A DNA stretch of 64,000 nt from Rhodospirillales bacterium. Its GTDB lineage: Bacteria > Pseudomonadota > Alphaproteobacteria > Reyranellales > Reyranellaceae. The position numbers and the translations under genes are program-made. The stretch is from assembly GCA_016699855.1 (NCBI GenBank), contig CP064988.1, positions 1,054,001 through 1,118,000 on the forward strand. Direction: 5' to 3'. Position 1 is the first letter of the stretch, and each line of letters begins with the position of its first letter. This document shows, piece by piece, positions 34,358 to 43,140 of the stretch. Below the pieces are notes generated by a model. That model searched no databases. It was given only the letters and a program-made list of their open reading frames with translations, and was not told the origin of the DNA.

Positions 34358-35320
34358 ATGACCAGCATCACGCGCCGCGCCGCCCTCGTAGGGACCGCCG
34401 CCATGCCCTTCGCGGCGGCCGCGCAGGCGAAATTCCCCGAGCGGCCGATCAAGCTGATCATCCCGTGGGCCGCCGGCGGGCCGGCCGACGCCGGTTTCCG
34501 CATCCTGGCGGAGTCCGTCTCGACGGAGCTGGGACAACCCGTCATCGTCGAGAACAAGGCTGGCGCCTCGGGCATCCTCGGCGCGATAGCCCTTCAGGAC
34601 GCCAAGCCCGACGGGTACACGATCTCGCAGATGCACATGAGCGTGCTGCGCCAGCCGCTGCTCAACAAGTCGCTGACCTACCACCCGATCAACGACCTCA
34701 CCTACATCCTGCAGATCACCGGCTTCACCATGGGCGTGGTGGTGAGGGCCGACGCGCCGTGGAAGACGCTGCCCGAGCTGCTGGCGCACGCCAAGGCCAA
34801 TCCCGGCAAGCTGAACTACGGCACCTTGGGCATCGGCTCGACCCAGCACCTCGCCATGGAGCGCGTGGGGATGATCCAGGGCCTGAGCTGGACGCACGCG
34901 CCCTACCGCGGCACCGCCGACACGCTGCGCGCCCTGCTCGGCGGCGAGATCGATTTCGCGTCGGAGGCGTCCGGCTGGGCCCCCATGGTCCGGGCCGGCC
35001 AGCTGCGGCTGCTCGCGGTCTTCACCGCATCGCGGGCCAGCCGCTTCCCCGACACGCCGACCGTGCGCGACCTCGGCATCGACGTCGCCGTCGACTCGCC
35101 GGGCGGGCTGATCGGTCCGCGCGGCATGGATCCCGCCGTCGTCAAGGTGCTGGCCGACGCGTTCCGCGCCGCGGCGCGGAAGCCGGCGCATTTGAAATTC
35201 CTCGACAACATGAATCAGCCGCTGCTGTTGCAGGACGGCCCGGCCTACCGCGACCAGATGGCGCGGACGCTCGAGGAGGAACGCGAGCTGCTGCGCCGCC
35301 TGAACCTGCTGCCGGCGTAG
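34358..35320 (+). CDS. Bug/TctC-family periplasmic solute receptor
   Basis: A 320-residue receptor with an N-terminal Tat-type signal (SITRRAALVGTAAMPFAAAA) and the family words PIKLIIPWAAGGPADAGFRI, VIVENKAGASGILGAIALQD, KPDGYTIS, NYGTLGIGSTQHLAMERVGM, THAPYRGTADTLRALLGGEI and RPGGLIGPRG-like segments. Encoded 19 bp before a 2OG-Fe(II) oxygenase gene and probably co-transcribed with it; a ligand that is also the oxygenase substrate is plausible. No TctA/TctB genes adjacent. Confidence 0.92.
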   Translation: MTSITRRAALVGTAAMPFAAAAQAKFPERPIKLIIPWAAGGPADAGFRILAESVSTELGQPVIVENKAGASGILGAIALQDAKPDGYTISQMHMSVLRQPLLNKSLTYHPINDLTYILQITGFTMGVVVRADAPWKTLPELLAHAKANPGKLNYGTLGIGSTQHLAMERVGMIQGLSWTHAPYRGTADTLRALLGGEIDFASEASGWAPMVRAGQLRLLAVFTASRASRFPDTPTVRDLGIDVAVDSPGGLIGPRGMDPAVVKVLADAFRAAARKPAHLKFLDNMNQPLLLQDGPAYRDQMARTLEEERELLRRLNLLPA

Positions 35321-35339
35321 CGCGAAGAAGGAGGCCGCC

Positions 35340-36329
35340 ATGGGCCAGTCGACGATCCCCGTCCTCGATCTCGCGCCTTTGCGCGAGGGCCGTCCCGGCG
35401 CGCTCGACCGACTGGGCGACGAGCTGCGCCGCGCCTTCACCGAGGTCGGCTTCTACTTCGTGCGCAACCACGGAGTCGCGCAGGACCTGCTCGACGCGAC
35501 TTTCGCCGAGGCCGAGCGCTTCCACGCCCAGCCGCTCGACGCCAAGCTGGCGATGAGGATCGACGAGCACAACATCGGCTACATGGGCATGCGCGGCGCG
35601 ACGACGCGGGTGAACGCGGTCGGCGCGGTGGCGCTGCCCAACGCCAACGAGGCGGTGTTCTTCAAGCGCGAGCTGCCGGCGGACCATCCCGACCTCGTGG
35701 CCGGGCTGCGCTTCCGCGGCCGCAACCGCTGGCCCGCCCTGCCCGGTTTCCGCGAGCGGATCCTGGCGGCGTGCGACGCGTTCGAGGGACTCGCGCTCTC
35801 TCTGCTGCCGATCTACGCCCGCGCGCTGGGGCTGCCGGCCGGCCATTTCGCGCGCTTCTTCGTCGATCCGATGTACACGCTGCGGATGACGCACTATCCC
35901 GAGCAGGAACCGACCGCGCCCGAGAACGAGTACGGGCTGGCGCCGCACCTCGACACCAGCTTCATGACGATCCTGGCGCAGAACCGGATCCCCGGCCTGT
36001 CGCTGCGCCTGCCCTCGGGCGAGTGGATCGACGCGCCGGCGCCCGAGGGCGCGCTGCTGGTCAACGGCGGCATGATGCTGCGCCGCTGGACCGACAACCG
36101 GTTCCTCGCCACGCCGCACCGCGTCGTCAACCGCTCCGGCCGCGAACGCTACGCCATCCCGTTCTTCTTCGACGCCAACTACCACGCCACCATGACGCCG
36201 ATCGCCGCAGATGGCGGCGCCGGCCGCGAGCCGCCCATCACCTATCCGGGCTTCATGACCGGCTACCAGCGCGCCAATTTCCACCACGCCGCGGTCGACG
36301 GGAAGAAGCTGGAGCTACAGGGGGCGTGA
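35340..36329 (+). CDS. 2-oxoglutarate/Fe(II)-dependent oxygenase (isopenicillin N synthase family)
   Basis: A 329-residue non-heme iron oxygenase. The N-terminal DIOX_N domain (IPVLDLAPLREGRPGALDRL, GFYFVRNHGV) leads to the jellyroll core with the iron triad His-x-Asp in YGLAPHLDTSFMTIL (about residues 200-214) and the distal histidine in FLATPHRVVNRSGRERYAIP, where Arg and Ser of RYAIP-type position 2-oxoglutarate. The family oxidises diverse amino-acid-like or aromatic substrates. ATG 35340 follows AAGGAGG. It forms a pair with the Bug receptor upstream and is followed 37 bp later by a cyclase gene. Confidence 0.88.
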   Translation: MGQSTIPVLDLAPLREGRPGALDRLGDELRRAFTEVGFYFVRNHGVAQDLLDATFAEAERFHAQPLDAKLAMRIDEHNIGYMGMRGATTRVNAVGAVALPNANEAVFFKRELPADHPDLVAGLRFRGRNRWPALPGFRERILAACDAFEGLALSLLPIYARALGLPAGHFARFFVDPMYTLRMTHYPEQEPTAPENEYGLAPHLDTSFMTILAQNRIPGLSLRLPSGEWIDAPAPEGALLVNGGMMLRRWTDNRFLATPHRVVNRSGRERYAIPFFFDANYHATMTPIAADGGAGREPPITYPGFMTGYQRANFHHAAVDGKKLELQGA

Positions 36330-36366
36330 GCCGCCGCGGAGCGCAGGACGTCCCGGAAGGAGCGCC

Positions 36367-37101
36367 ATGACGCACGGGCACGCGCGCATCTGCCGGGGTT
36401 GCTGGGACCAGATCCGCGTGCCGGTGCCGCTGCGCGGCGCGCTGTCGATCCCGTTCCGCGTGTTCGGCATCCGCCCGAGCCGCATGAACCCCGACACCTG
36501 CACGATCTGCGAGCTCGGCTTCAAGACGGTGATGCGCGCCCGCAAGGTCACCATCGACGCCACCGTGCTGTTCGCCGACCTGCGCGGCTACACCGCCCTG
36601 TCGACGTCGATCTCCGGCGACGCGATCTCCAGCCTGCTCGACGAGTTCTACGACGAGTGCGGCGCCGCCATCTGGAACCACGACGGGCTGCTCAACAAGA
36701 CGATCGGCGACGCGGTCATGGCGGTGTTCAACTTCCCGATCCGGAACGAGGGCCACGCCCGCCAGGCGGTGCTCGCCGCGCGCGAGATCCAGCGCCGCTG
36801 GACCGCGCGGCGGGCGGATCTCGCGGCGGCGGCCGGCGTCGCCGCCACCGAGCTCGGCGTCGGGATCGGCATCCAGACCGGCGAACTCAGCTTCGGCGAG
36901 TTCGGCCGCACCCACCGCGACGTGACGGCGATCGGCACCGTGGTGAACACCGCGGCGCGCGCCCAGGCGGCCGCCGACGCCGGCCAGATCCTGGTCACCC
37001 AGGCGGTCCGCGACCGCGCGCCGGACGAGCTGGCGGGGTCGCGGGCGAACGCCTACCGGCTCAAGGGCTTCGACGCGCCCCTCGAGCTCTACGCCGCCTG
37101 A
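36367..37101 (+). CDS. Class III adenylate/guanylate cyclase with N-terminal four-cysteine module
   Basis: A 244-residue soluble cyclase. Residues 1-52 hold two CxxC pairs (Cys9/12 and Cys45/48), a likely small zinc or redox module. The catalytic domain follows: VLFADLRGYTALST with the first metal aspartate, LLNKTIGDAVMAVFNFP with the second, VGIGIQTGELSFGEFG and the transition-state region GTVVNTAARAQAAA. The domain is complete and ends at GFDAPLELYAA. It should make cAMP or cGMP; the residues seen do not settle which. Third gene in the Bug/2OG-oxygenase set; the cysteine module could sense redox state or metals. Confidence 0.87.
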   Translation: MTHGHARICRGCWDQIRVPVPLRGALSIPFRVFGIRPSRMNPDTCTICELGFKTVMRARKVTIDATVLFADLRGYTALSTSISGDAISSLLDEFYDECGAAIWNHDGLLNKTIGDAVMAVFNFPIRNEGHARQAVLAAREIQRRWTARRADLAAAAGVAATELGVGIGIQTGELSFGEFGRTHRDVTAIGTVVNTAARAQAAADAGQILVTQAVRDRAPDELAGSRANAYRLKGFDAPLELYAA

Positions 37102-37311
37102 CCGGGTCCGGACGTGCCACCGCGTCTGCAGATCGAGTTCAAAACAGTGTCAAGAAGGCCCGAGCGCTTTCGTTCAGGTCTGCCGCTCCTCACATCTCCA
37201 GCACGATCTAGCGGGAGAGGGAGAGCACGGCGCAGGTCGAAGTAACAACTAAGAGCTTTTCCAGAACCGCTGGCGATCCTCCAACCCACAGCATATCGTC
37301 ATCAACCAAGG

Positions 37312-37521
37312 CTACGCCGAACGCTTGGCGACACCTGAACAAGATTTCCGGCCGCCACCGGAGGGGTGAACTTTACGGTTGCCGCCTATCGTTTCCCGAA
37401 CAGCCTCAGCATAGCGGCGAACGCCAGCATCGTAATTCTTAGCCTTCGGCCAATCGTCTAGGATCTTCCCTACCTCCCGAGCAAGAAGCTCTCGATCAGC
37501 AAGCGTCGGCTTCTTCGCCAT
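37312..37521 (-). CDS. Small hypothetical protein under a perfect palindrome
   Basis: A 69-residue charged protein (MAKKPTLADRELLAREVGKI, then DDWPKAKNYDAGVRRYAEAV) of unknown family. ATG 37521 has AGGGGAG seven bases upstream. A 17-bp perfect dyad (37537-37553) lies just ahead and covers a likely -10 box, so the gene is probably autoregulated or tightly repressed. It is encoded 113 bp downstream of the nitrilase-domain gene on the same strand, within an AT-richer islet. A toxin-antitoxin or small-regulator role is conceivable but unproven. Confidence 0.6.
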   Translation of the reverse strand: MAKKPTLADRELLAREVGKILDDWPKAKNYDAGVRRYAEAVRETIGGNRKVHPSGGGRKSCSGVAKRSA

Positions 37522-37536
37522 TACGACTCCCCTTCT

Positions 37537-37573
37537 GTGTACAAATTGTACACCACACTATATGTAGCGTCTA
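37537..37573 (-). promoter_or_regulatory. Perfect dyad GTGTACAA-A-TTGTACAC over a promoter
   Basis: 8-bp arms around a single central base at 37537-37553. On the minus strand TACAAT (37545-37550) inside the dyad is a good -10 box, with TAGACG (37568-37573) 17 bases upstream as a -35 match (4 of 6). The dyad ends 16 bases before the start codon of the 69-aa gene. Strong candidate operator. Confidence 0.6.
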
Positions 37574-37634
37574 CGCTTCGATTGAGGCACTATGCTGGCC
37601 GGACTGCGGAGAACTCGTGTCGGCGGAGCGAGCG

Positions 37635-39443
37635 CTAGCTTGGCGCATCGATCCATCGTGGCAAACTTTTGAGACGCACCGGTCGACAGGCTCCGAGTGT
37701 GAATTTTGGAGTTGTACCACCATCTTGCCGCCCATCAAGCGTCGTCTGCTCAGCCACTGACGAGGCCAGCGACAAAACCAATCCATGACACCCAGCAGGC
37801 ATCTGCAATTCCTTCGCTACATCACCCGCCTGCTTCCACAATGATATGGTGCGTGACATTGCCTCACCCGGCATCGTTGAACGCGCGATCATACCCAAAC
37901 TGGTGAGAGTGAGGACGGAGCTACCTGGATCATCGGCCAGCACTGACGCGTGTCTGCCCGGCCAGCGGCGCTCAAGCTGCGGTCCGTCCATCAACAAGAC
38001 CACAACCAAGCTTGGACCGACTGAGTTGATGATCGGAAGTACAGGATCCAGTCGCGCGAGATCCTCACAGATTAAGACTGCGAGGCTCGCCCCCCGCCTG
38101 ACGACCGAGAAAACGCACTCTCGCGAGGAAACTCCGATTCGTTCCCACCAGTCTAGGTGCGGATCAAGAGTATGCCCCAAATGATAGCGCCGGATCTGCC
38201 CTGAATCGAGCCGCCACCGGTGGTGCTTCGATTGAGTCCACCCCTGATACGGCCGATCGTTCACATAGCGCACGGTCAGCGCCGAGTTCTGGCCGGCACT
38301 TTTCGAGTTGCGGCCATGCTTAATCTCCGTGGCTCCCGTTACAAATAGTTCCAGACCCTTCACGCGGCGAGGCAATTCGAACGCAACTTCCATCGCAAAA
38401 TCTGTCGGCAGTGCGCCTTCCGGTAGAACGACACCGTGGATATCACCTGACTCGCGCCGAGCCTCGTCAACAAGCGTCTTGATAAATCTTACAAACTCAA
38501 CGGGCTTCACCGCTTTCAACCACGTCGGAACAACCTCAAAGAATCCATAACCTCCATCGACGTCAGTCTTTGCTGCCCTGAAGGCGTTTCCCGAGACGAC
38601 AAATGGATATGGGATCAAGAGCAAGTTTAGAGGTTTCGCCGTTTCATCCGACGGATGACCAAACAGCCACGAAGTGCAAACAGCTGTTTTTGCAGGTAGC
38701 AGCGCTAGATTGTGAGATAGCGCACGCAGGGTATATCCTACTCCCGGCGTATTTGTTTTTGGCTGCACACATGCTCTCGCAGGCGGCACCGCCCAACAGA
38801 GGCTGTGCGGAATAGGAAGCCATGATCTAGCGGTCCGCCGCCCGTAGTACCTCTGTGTCTGCTCCATGACCGCACGTGCAAACACGAGTCGCCTTGCATG
38901 GACTTCCGACAACTTCTTCGGCGAACGATTCGGCGCGCTTCCGCGGATTCGGCTTGGCGTATAGAACCATCCGAGCTTCGTTATCGCAAAGCCAATGCCC
39001 TCGCATGCTTCGTCTGCGATTGCGAGCAGTTCAAGCGCGCATCGCGCCAACGGCAGATGTGCATCATCGATATCCGCCCGTCTATACTGGGCAACCAAGC
39101 GCTTCCATAGCTTCTGCACGCTGGGAGGAGCAGTCCAAAGAGACTGCCACTTCACAGCGCTGCGCTTAATCCGCCGACGCCACTGATCGTCGAATATACC
39201 CGGTCCTTCGCCGCCATCATTTATGCTTGGCGCAGCGTATCCACCAGTAACCTCCAAAATAGAAGCTGCGACAGCAAAGACGTCCGGCGGCCAATCCGGA
39301 CATGAGTCCCAATCCGATCGCTTGCGATCTGGATTGGTGCCGTTTGGGAGCAGATACGCAATCAAATCAGCCGCAATTGCCATACGATTGTCACCCGCAT
39401 AGGTTACCCAATCGTGTGACACACAACTTTCATTGTCCAGCAA
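37635..39443 (-). CDS. 602-aa protein with C-terminal nitrilase-superfamily (C-N hydrolase) domain
   Basis: Residues 1-250 (e.g. MAIAADLIAYLLPNGTNPDR, CPDWPPDVFAVAASILEV) match no family I recognise. Residues 270-560 form a carbon-nitrogen hydrolase-like domain with the expected triad: Glu342 in VVLPEGAL, Lys406 in WTQSKHHRW and Cys459 in AVLICEDLARLDP, in the right order and spacing. It should hydrolyse an amide or nitrile, or act as a binding domain. Nitrilase domains also occur fused to defence reverse transcriptases, but no RT motif is present here. The gene is near 53% GC in a 70% region, so likely acquired. TTG 39443 gives the longest form; ATG 39383 (MAIAADLIA) is equally plausible. 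Confidence 0.72.
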   Translation of the reverse strand: MLDNESCVSHDWVTYAGDNRMAIAADLIAYLLPNGTNPDRKRSDWDSCPDWPPDVFAVAASILEVTGGYAAPSINDGGEGPGIFDDQWRRRIKRSAVKWQSLWTAPPSVQKLWKRLVAQYRRADIDDAHLPLARCALELLAIADEACEGIGFAITKLGWFYTPSRIRGSAPNRSPKKLSEVHARRLVFARAVMEQTQRYYGRRTARSWLPIPHSLCWAVPPARACVQPKTNTPGVGYTLRALSHNLALLPAKTAVCTSWLFGHPSDETAKPLNLLLIPYPFVVSGNAFRAAKTDVDGGYGFFEVVPTWLKAVKPVEFVRFIKTLVDEARRESGDIHGVVLPEGALPTDFAMEVAFELPRRVKGLELFVTGATEIKHGRNSKSAGQNSALTVRYVNDRPYQGWTQSKHHRWRLDSGQIRRYHLGHTLDPHLDWWERIGVSSRECVFSVVRRGASLAVLICEDLARLDPVLPIINSVGPSLVVVLLMDGPQLERRWPGRHASVLADDPGSSVLTLTSLGMIARSTMPGEAMSRTISLWKQAGDVAKELQMPAGCHGLVLSLASSVAEQTTLDGRQDGGTTPKFTLGACRPVRLKSLPRWIDAPS

Positions 39444-39557
39444 TTTCTGATCGCGCTTGAGATCGACAGCTCAGGTCGCTTCACGCAATCGAGTGCACCG
39501 GCGGCCCTACTCACAAGGTATGGTCAGGGCCACACTGCAGTTCGCTCATGTATTCCG

Positions 39558-41141
39558 CTACGGCGCGATGTCGAGGCCCTTGTAGAGCGCCGCGGCGTAG
39601 TTGCCGTGGGCGCGGACGTTCTTGATCGACTTCTTCGCCACGAGATGCAGGCGGCCGTGCACCACCGGCAGCATCAGCGCCTCGTCGTGCACCAGCTGCT
39701 GCACCTTGAAGAAATTGGTCCGTCGGTCGGCCTCGGTGATCGAGCCGCGGCCGGCGTCGAGCAGCGCGTCCGTCGCCGGGTCCGCCCACATCATGCGGTT
39801 CGGCACCGGGCGGTTCTTGGAGTGGTAGTAGAGGTACATCTGGTCGCCGGCCGAGGTGTACGGCACCGACAGCGTCCAGATGTCGTAGTCCTGCTGCGCG
39901 ATCTTCTGGAAGAACACGGTCGGGTCCCACATCTGGATCTTGATGTCGACGCCGACCTTGCGCGCCGCGCCCTGCAGCACCTCCGACAGCTTCGGGTTCT
40001 GCCCGACGGTGTAGGAATAGAGCAGCAGCTCGAGCTTCTTGCCGTCCTTGTGGCGGAAGCCGTCGGCGCCCATCGCCCAGCCGGCGTCGTCGAGCAGCTT
40101 GCGCGACAGCGCGGGATCGTACTTCGTGAGCCCGTCGAGCGTCGCCGGGTTGAAATCCAGCGCCTGCTCGGCGACCAGGGAGCGCGCCGCGACCGCCTGG
40201 CCGAAGAAGATCGCCTTGTTGATCTCCTCGCGGTCGATCAGATGGCTGAGCGCGGCGCGCACGCGCTTGTCGCGCAGGTGCTCGCGGGTCGTCTTGAAGC
40301 CGTAGTAGTACATCGAGAAATAGGCGTCGGGCTCGTAGACCGACAGGTTCGGCGCCTTGCGGAAGGCGTCGATCGCCTGCAGCGGGTTCCAGTGGCAGAA
40401 ATCCGCCTGGCCGGCGAGCATCGCGGCCATCCGCGTGGTCTCCTCCGGCACGATGCGCCAGATCATGCGCTCGTACTTGACCGGCCCGGGGTTCTTGTAG
40501 ACGGCGGTCGGGCCCCATTTGTAGGCGTCGTGGCGCTTCAGCACGAGCTCCTTGCGCGGCTCCCACCGCTCCCAGCACAGCGGCCCGGTGCCGTCGAAGC
40601 CCTTGACGCCGAAATCGGCGCCGAGCGCGTCGACGTTGTCCTTGTTGATGATGGTGGCGGCGAAGTTCGTCAGGTCGACCAGCAGCTCGGCGTGCGGCCG
40701 CTTGAGCTTGTAGACCAGCGTGTGCGGATCGGGCGCGGTCAGGGAGTCGATGTCGCCGAGGCGCCAGTAGAACGGGTACCTGGCGTCGGGGTTGGCCAGC
40801 CGGCTGAACGAGTAGATGACGTCCGCCGCGGTGAACTTCTTGCCGCTGCAGAACGTCACGTCGTCGCGCAGCTTGAAGGTGTAGGTCAGGCCGTCGGCCG
40901 AGCGGTCCCACGACTTCGCCAGCAGCGGCTTGACCGCCTTCAGATCCCAGTCGAGCGCCACCAGCGTGTCGCCCATCATGTACATGGGATGGCCCATGCC
41001 GCTCGACGTGTTGGTGTGCGGATCGTATTTCGGCGCGTCCTGCGTGCGGATGTTCACGAAGGTCTGCGCGGCGGCCGCGGTGGCCGCGAGGGACAACCCG
41101 AGCGCCACCGACGCGGCCTTGATCATGCGCGTGATCGACAT
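39558..41141 (-). CDS. ABC transporter substrate-binding protein, peptide/opine type (family 5)
   Basis: A 527-residue periplasmic receptor of the DppA/OppA class, with signal peptide (MSITRMIKAASVALGLSLAA, cleavage after AAAQ). Seen: family-5 motif PLLAKSWDRSADGLTYTFKL with FKLRDDVTF, TAADVIYSFSRL, YWRLGDIDSLTAPDPHTLVY, DKRVRAALSHLIDREEINKA and the C-terminal LMLPVVHGRLHLVAK. No permease or ATPase genes of this transporter are next to it. ATG 41141 was chosen for its AAGGGG site; ATG 41159 is possible. Ligand unknown. Confidence 0.92.
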   Translation of the reverse strand: MSITRMIKAASVALGLSLAATAAAAQTFVNIRTQDAPKYDPHTNTSSGMGHPMYMMGDTLVALDWDLKAVKPLLAKSWDRSADGLTYTFKLRDDVTFCSGKKFTAADVIYSFSRLANPDARYPFYWRLGDIDSLTAPDPHTLVYKLKRPHAELLVDLTNFAATIINKDNVDALGADFGVKGFDGTGPLCWERWEPRKELVLKRHDAYKWGPTAVYKNPGPVKYERMIWRIVPEETTRMAAMLAGQADFCHWNPLQAIDAFRKAPNLSVYEPDAYFSMYYYGFKTTREHLRDKRVRAALSHLIDREEINKAIFFGQAVAARSLVAEQALDFNPATLDGLTKYDPALSRKLLDDAGWAMGADGFRHKDGKKLELLLYSYTVGQNPKLSEVLQGAARKVGVDIKIQMWDPTVFFQKIAQQDYDIWTLSVPYTSAGDQMYLYYHSKNRPVPNRMMWADPATDALLDAGRGSITEADRRTNFFKVQQLVHDEALMLPVVHGRLHLVAKKSIKNVRAHGNYAAALYKGLDIAP

Positions 41142-41244
41142 TCCCAACCCCTTCGACATCGTTCGACCGGCGCTTCCGGCGCGCCGTTGCCGCCAGCCTA
41201 GAACGGCCGGCGGATTCCGCAAAGCGGCGGCGGAGCGCCCGCCG

Positions 41245-42564
41245 TCAGCGCAGGAAGTCCGGCGAGATCAGCGACGGCAGGAAAAGCGACGCCGCCGGCC
41301 ACGCGATGACCAGCGCCAGCACCAGCAGCATCGGCACCAGCATGATCATCGTGTCCTTGATGGCGTCGCGCACGCGCATGCCCGCCACCGAGCAGGCGAT
41401 CATCAGGCACAGCCCGTAGGGCGGCGTCACCAGCCCGAAGGCCAGCGACACGATGCCGATCATCGCGAAGTGCACGGGGTCCATCGCGACGCCCTTGGCC
41501 AGCGGCTGCAGGATCGGGCCGCAGATGATGATCGCGGGGATCGCGTCGAGGAAGCAGCCGACCACCAGGAACACGAAGGCGATGAAGAAGCCGACGCCGT
41601 AGAAGCCCATGTTCCACGAGCGCACGTCGGTGAGGATCGCGTCCGGGATCTTGTAGTAGGCCAGCAGCCAGCCGAACATCGAGGCGGTGCCGACGCAGAA
41701 CAGCGCGACGCCGGCCAGCTTGCCGGTGTCGAGCAGCGCGCCGTAGAGGCCCTTGAGGTCCATCTCGCGGTAGACGATGAACGACAGCGTGCCGGCGTAG
41801 AGCACGGCGATGGCCGCCGACTCGGTCGCCGTGAACCAGCCGAAGATCTTGCCGCCGATGATGATGACCGGCGTCATCAGCGCCAGCGACGAGTGCGCCA
41901 GCGCGCCGGTGAACTGGCTCCACGTCGCGCGCGGGTAGGTGGGGTAGCCGCGGCGGACGGCGTAGGCGTGGACGGTCGCCATCTGCGCCAGCCCGATCAG
42001 CAGTCCGGGCACGATGCCGGCGAGGAACAGCGCGCCGATCGATGTCGTCAGGATGCCGCCCCACACGATCATCAGGATCGACGGCGGGACGATCACCGCC
42101 AGCACGGCCGACACGGCGGTGATGGCGACGGAGAAGCTGTCGTCGTAGCCCTCCTTGCGCTGCGCCTCGATGAAGAGCTTGGACTGGCTGGCGGCGTCGG
42201 CGGTCGAGGAGCCGGAGATGCCGGCGAAGAAGATCGACAGCACGACGTTGATCTGCGCCAGCCCTCCGGGGAAGTGCCCGACCATGGTGCGCGACAGCTT
42301 CATCAGCCGGTCGGTGATGCCGCCGGTGTTCATCAGGTTGGCGGTCAGCAGGAAGAAGGGCACCGCCAGCAGGATGAAGGAATTGTAGGCGTTGAAGGTC
42401 TCCTGCGCGAGCGACATGACCGACAGGCGCGGCTCGATCGCCAGGATCGGCAGGCACGCCAGCCCGAGCGCGAAGGCCACCGGCACGCGCAGGAACATCA
42501 GCAGGAAGAACAGGCCGAAAAGGACGATGGCCGCCTGGCCGGGCGACAGGACCGCGCCGGTCAC
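41245..42564 (-). CDS. dctM: TRAP transporter large permease
   Basis: The 439-residue DctM subunit of a TRAP dicarboxylate-type transporter, an ion-gradient-driven importer. About 12 hydrophobic segments; family words GISGSSTADAASQSKLFIEA, VPPSILMIVWGGI, FLAGIVPGLLIGLAQM, VGCFLDAIPAIIICGPILQP and SLAFGLVTPPYGLCLMIAC. GTG 42564 overlaps the dctQ stop (GTGA), a translational coupling. Operon with dctQ and dctP upstream. Confidence 0.95.
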   Translation of the reverse strand: MTGAVLSPGQAAIVLFGLFFLLMFLRVPVAFALGLACLPILAIEPRLSVMSLAQETFNAYNSFILLAVPFFLLTANLMNTGGITDRLMKLSRTMVGHFPGGLAQINVVLSIFFAGISGSSTADAASQSKLFIEAQRKEGYDDSFSVAITAVSAVLAVIVPPSILMIVWGGILTTSIGALFLAGIVPGLLIGLAQMATVHAYAVRRGYPTYPRATWSQFTGALAHSSLALMTPVIIIGGKIFGWFTATESAAIAVLYAGTLSFIVYREMDLKGLYGALLDTGKLAGVALFCVGTASMFGWLLAYYKIPDAILTDVRSWNMGFYGVGFFIAFVFLVVGCFLDAIPAIIICGPILQPLAKGVAMDPVHFAMIGIVSLAFGLVTPPYGLCLMIACSVAGMRVRDAIKDTMIMLVPMLLVLALVIAWPAASLFLPSLISPDFLR

Positions 42565-43073
42565 GCGCGCGCCCCGGCGATGACCGCGAGGTCGTCGCGC
42601 ATCTGCGGTCCGAGGAACACCAGCCACGTGAAGCCGGCCACCGGCCAGGCGACATGGATCAGCCACAGCGGCAGCTCGGCCAGCTCCGAGATCCGGTTCC
42701 ACGCGAATTTCGTGAACTCGTAGCCGGCGACGATGAACACCAGGGCCAGCGCGAGCACGCCGATCCGGCCGAGCAGGCGCGCCACCGCCTCGCCGCGCGC
42801 GCCCATGCGCGGCCAGACGTCGACCTCGAAATGGGCGCTGTCGCGCACGCCGACCATGGTGCCGATCATGATCGTCCAGATGAACAGGAAGCGCGCCATC
42901 TCCTCGGTCCAGATGTAGTGCGGAATGATCGCGGTGAAGCGCGAGAAGATCTGCAGGCTGACCGGCAGCACGAGGATCGCGACCGCGAACACCAGCGCGT
43001 GGTCGAGGGCGCGGCCGTAGACGGCGGCGACCCGGCGCCAGAGGCCCGGCGGCCTGGGGACTTGGATTGTCAT
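42561..43073 (-). CDS. dctQ: TRAP transporter small permease
   Basis: The 170-residue DctQ subunit, with four helices: N-terminal ALVFAVAILVLPVSLQIFSR, FLFIWTIMIGTMVGVRDSAH with the conserved WTEEMARFLFIW and GVRDSAHFEVDVW, and two further hydrophobic segments. It lies between the dctP receptor gene and dctM; a strong 11-bp hairpin (43103-43128) separates it from dctP, which may let the receptor be made in excess over the membrane subunits. Confidence 0.92.
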   Translation of the reverse strand: MTIQVPRPPGLWRRVAAVYGRALDHALVFAVAILVLPVSLQIFSRFTAIIPHYIWTEEMARFLFIWTIMIGTMVGVRDSAHFEVDVWPRMGARGEAVARLLGRIGVLALALVFIVAGYEFTKFAWNRISELAELPLWLIHVAWPVAGFTWLVFLGPQMRDDLAVIAGARA

Positions 43074-43102
43074 GGGGTTCCGGAGCGCGGACGCGGTGGC
43101 GC

Positions 43103-43128
43103 GGCCCCGCCGCGCGGGCGGCGGGGCC
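43103..43128 (-). terminator. Strong hairpin between dctP and dctQ
   Basis: Perfect 11-bp stem GGCCCCGCCGC / GCGGCGGGGCC with a 4-base loop, 12 bases after the dctP stop. No T-run. It probably works as an attenuator or a 3'-stabiliser that favours dctP mRNA. Confidence 0.6.
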
Positions 43129-43140
43129 GGCGGCGCGGCG

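Noticed and set aside
37635..39443. Possible defence reverse transcriptase with nitrilase domain (DRT1-like)
   Set aside because: No reverse-transcriptase motif (YxDD or similar) is present, the protein is about half the DRT1 length and no other defence gene is adjacent. Only the nitrilase triad is supported.
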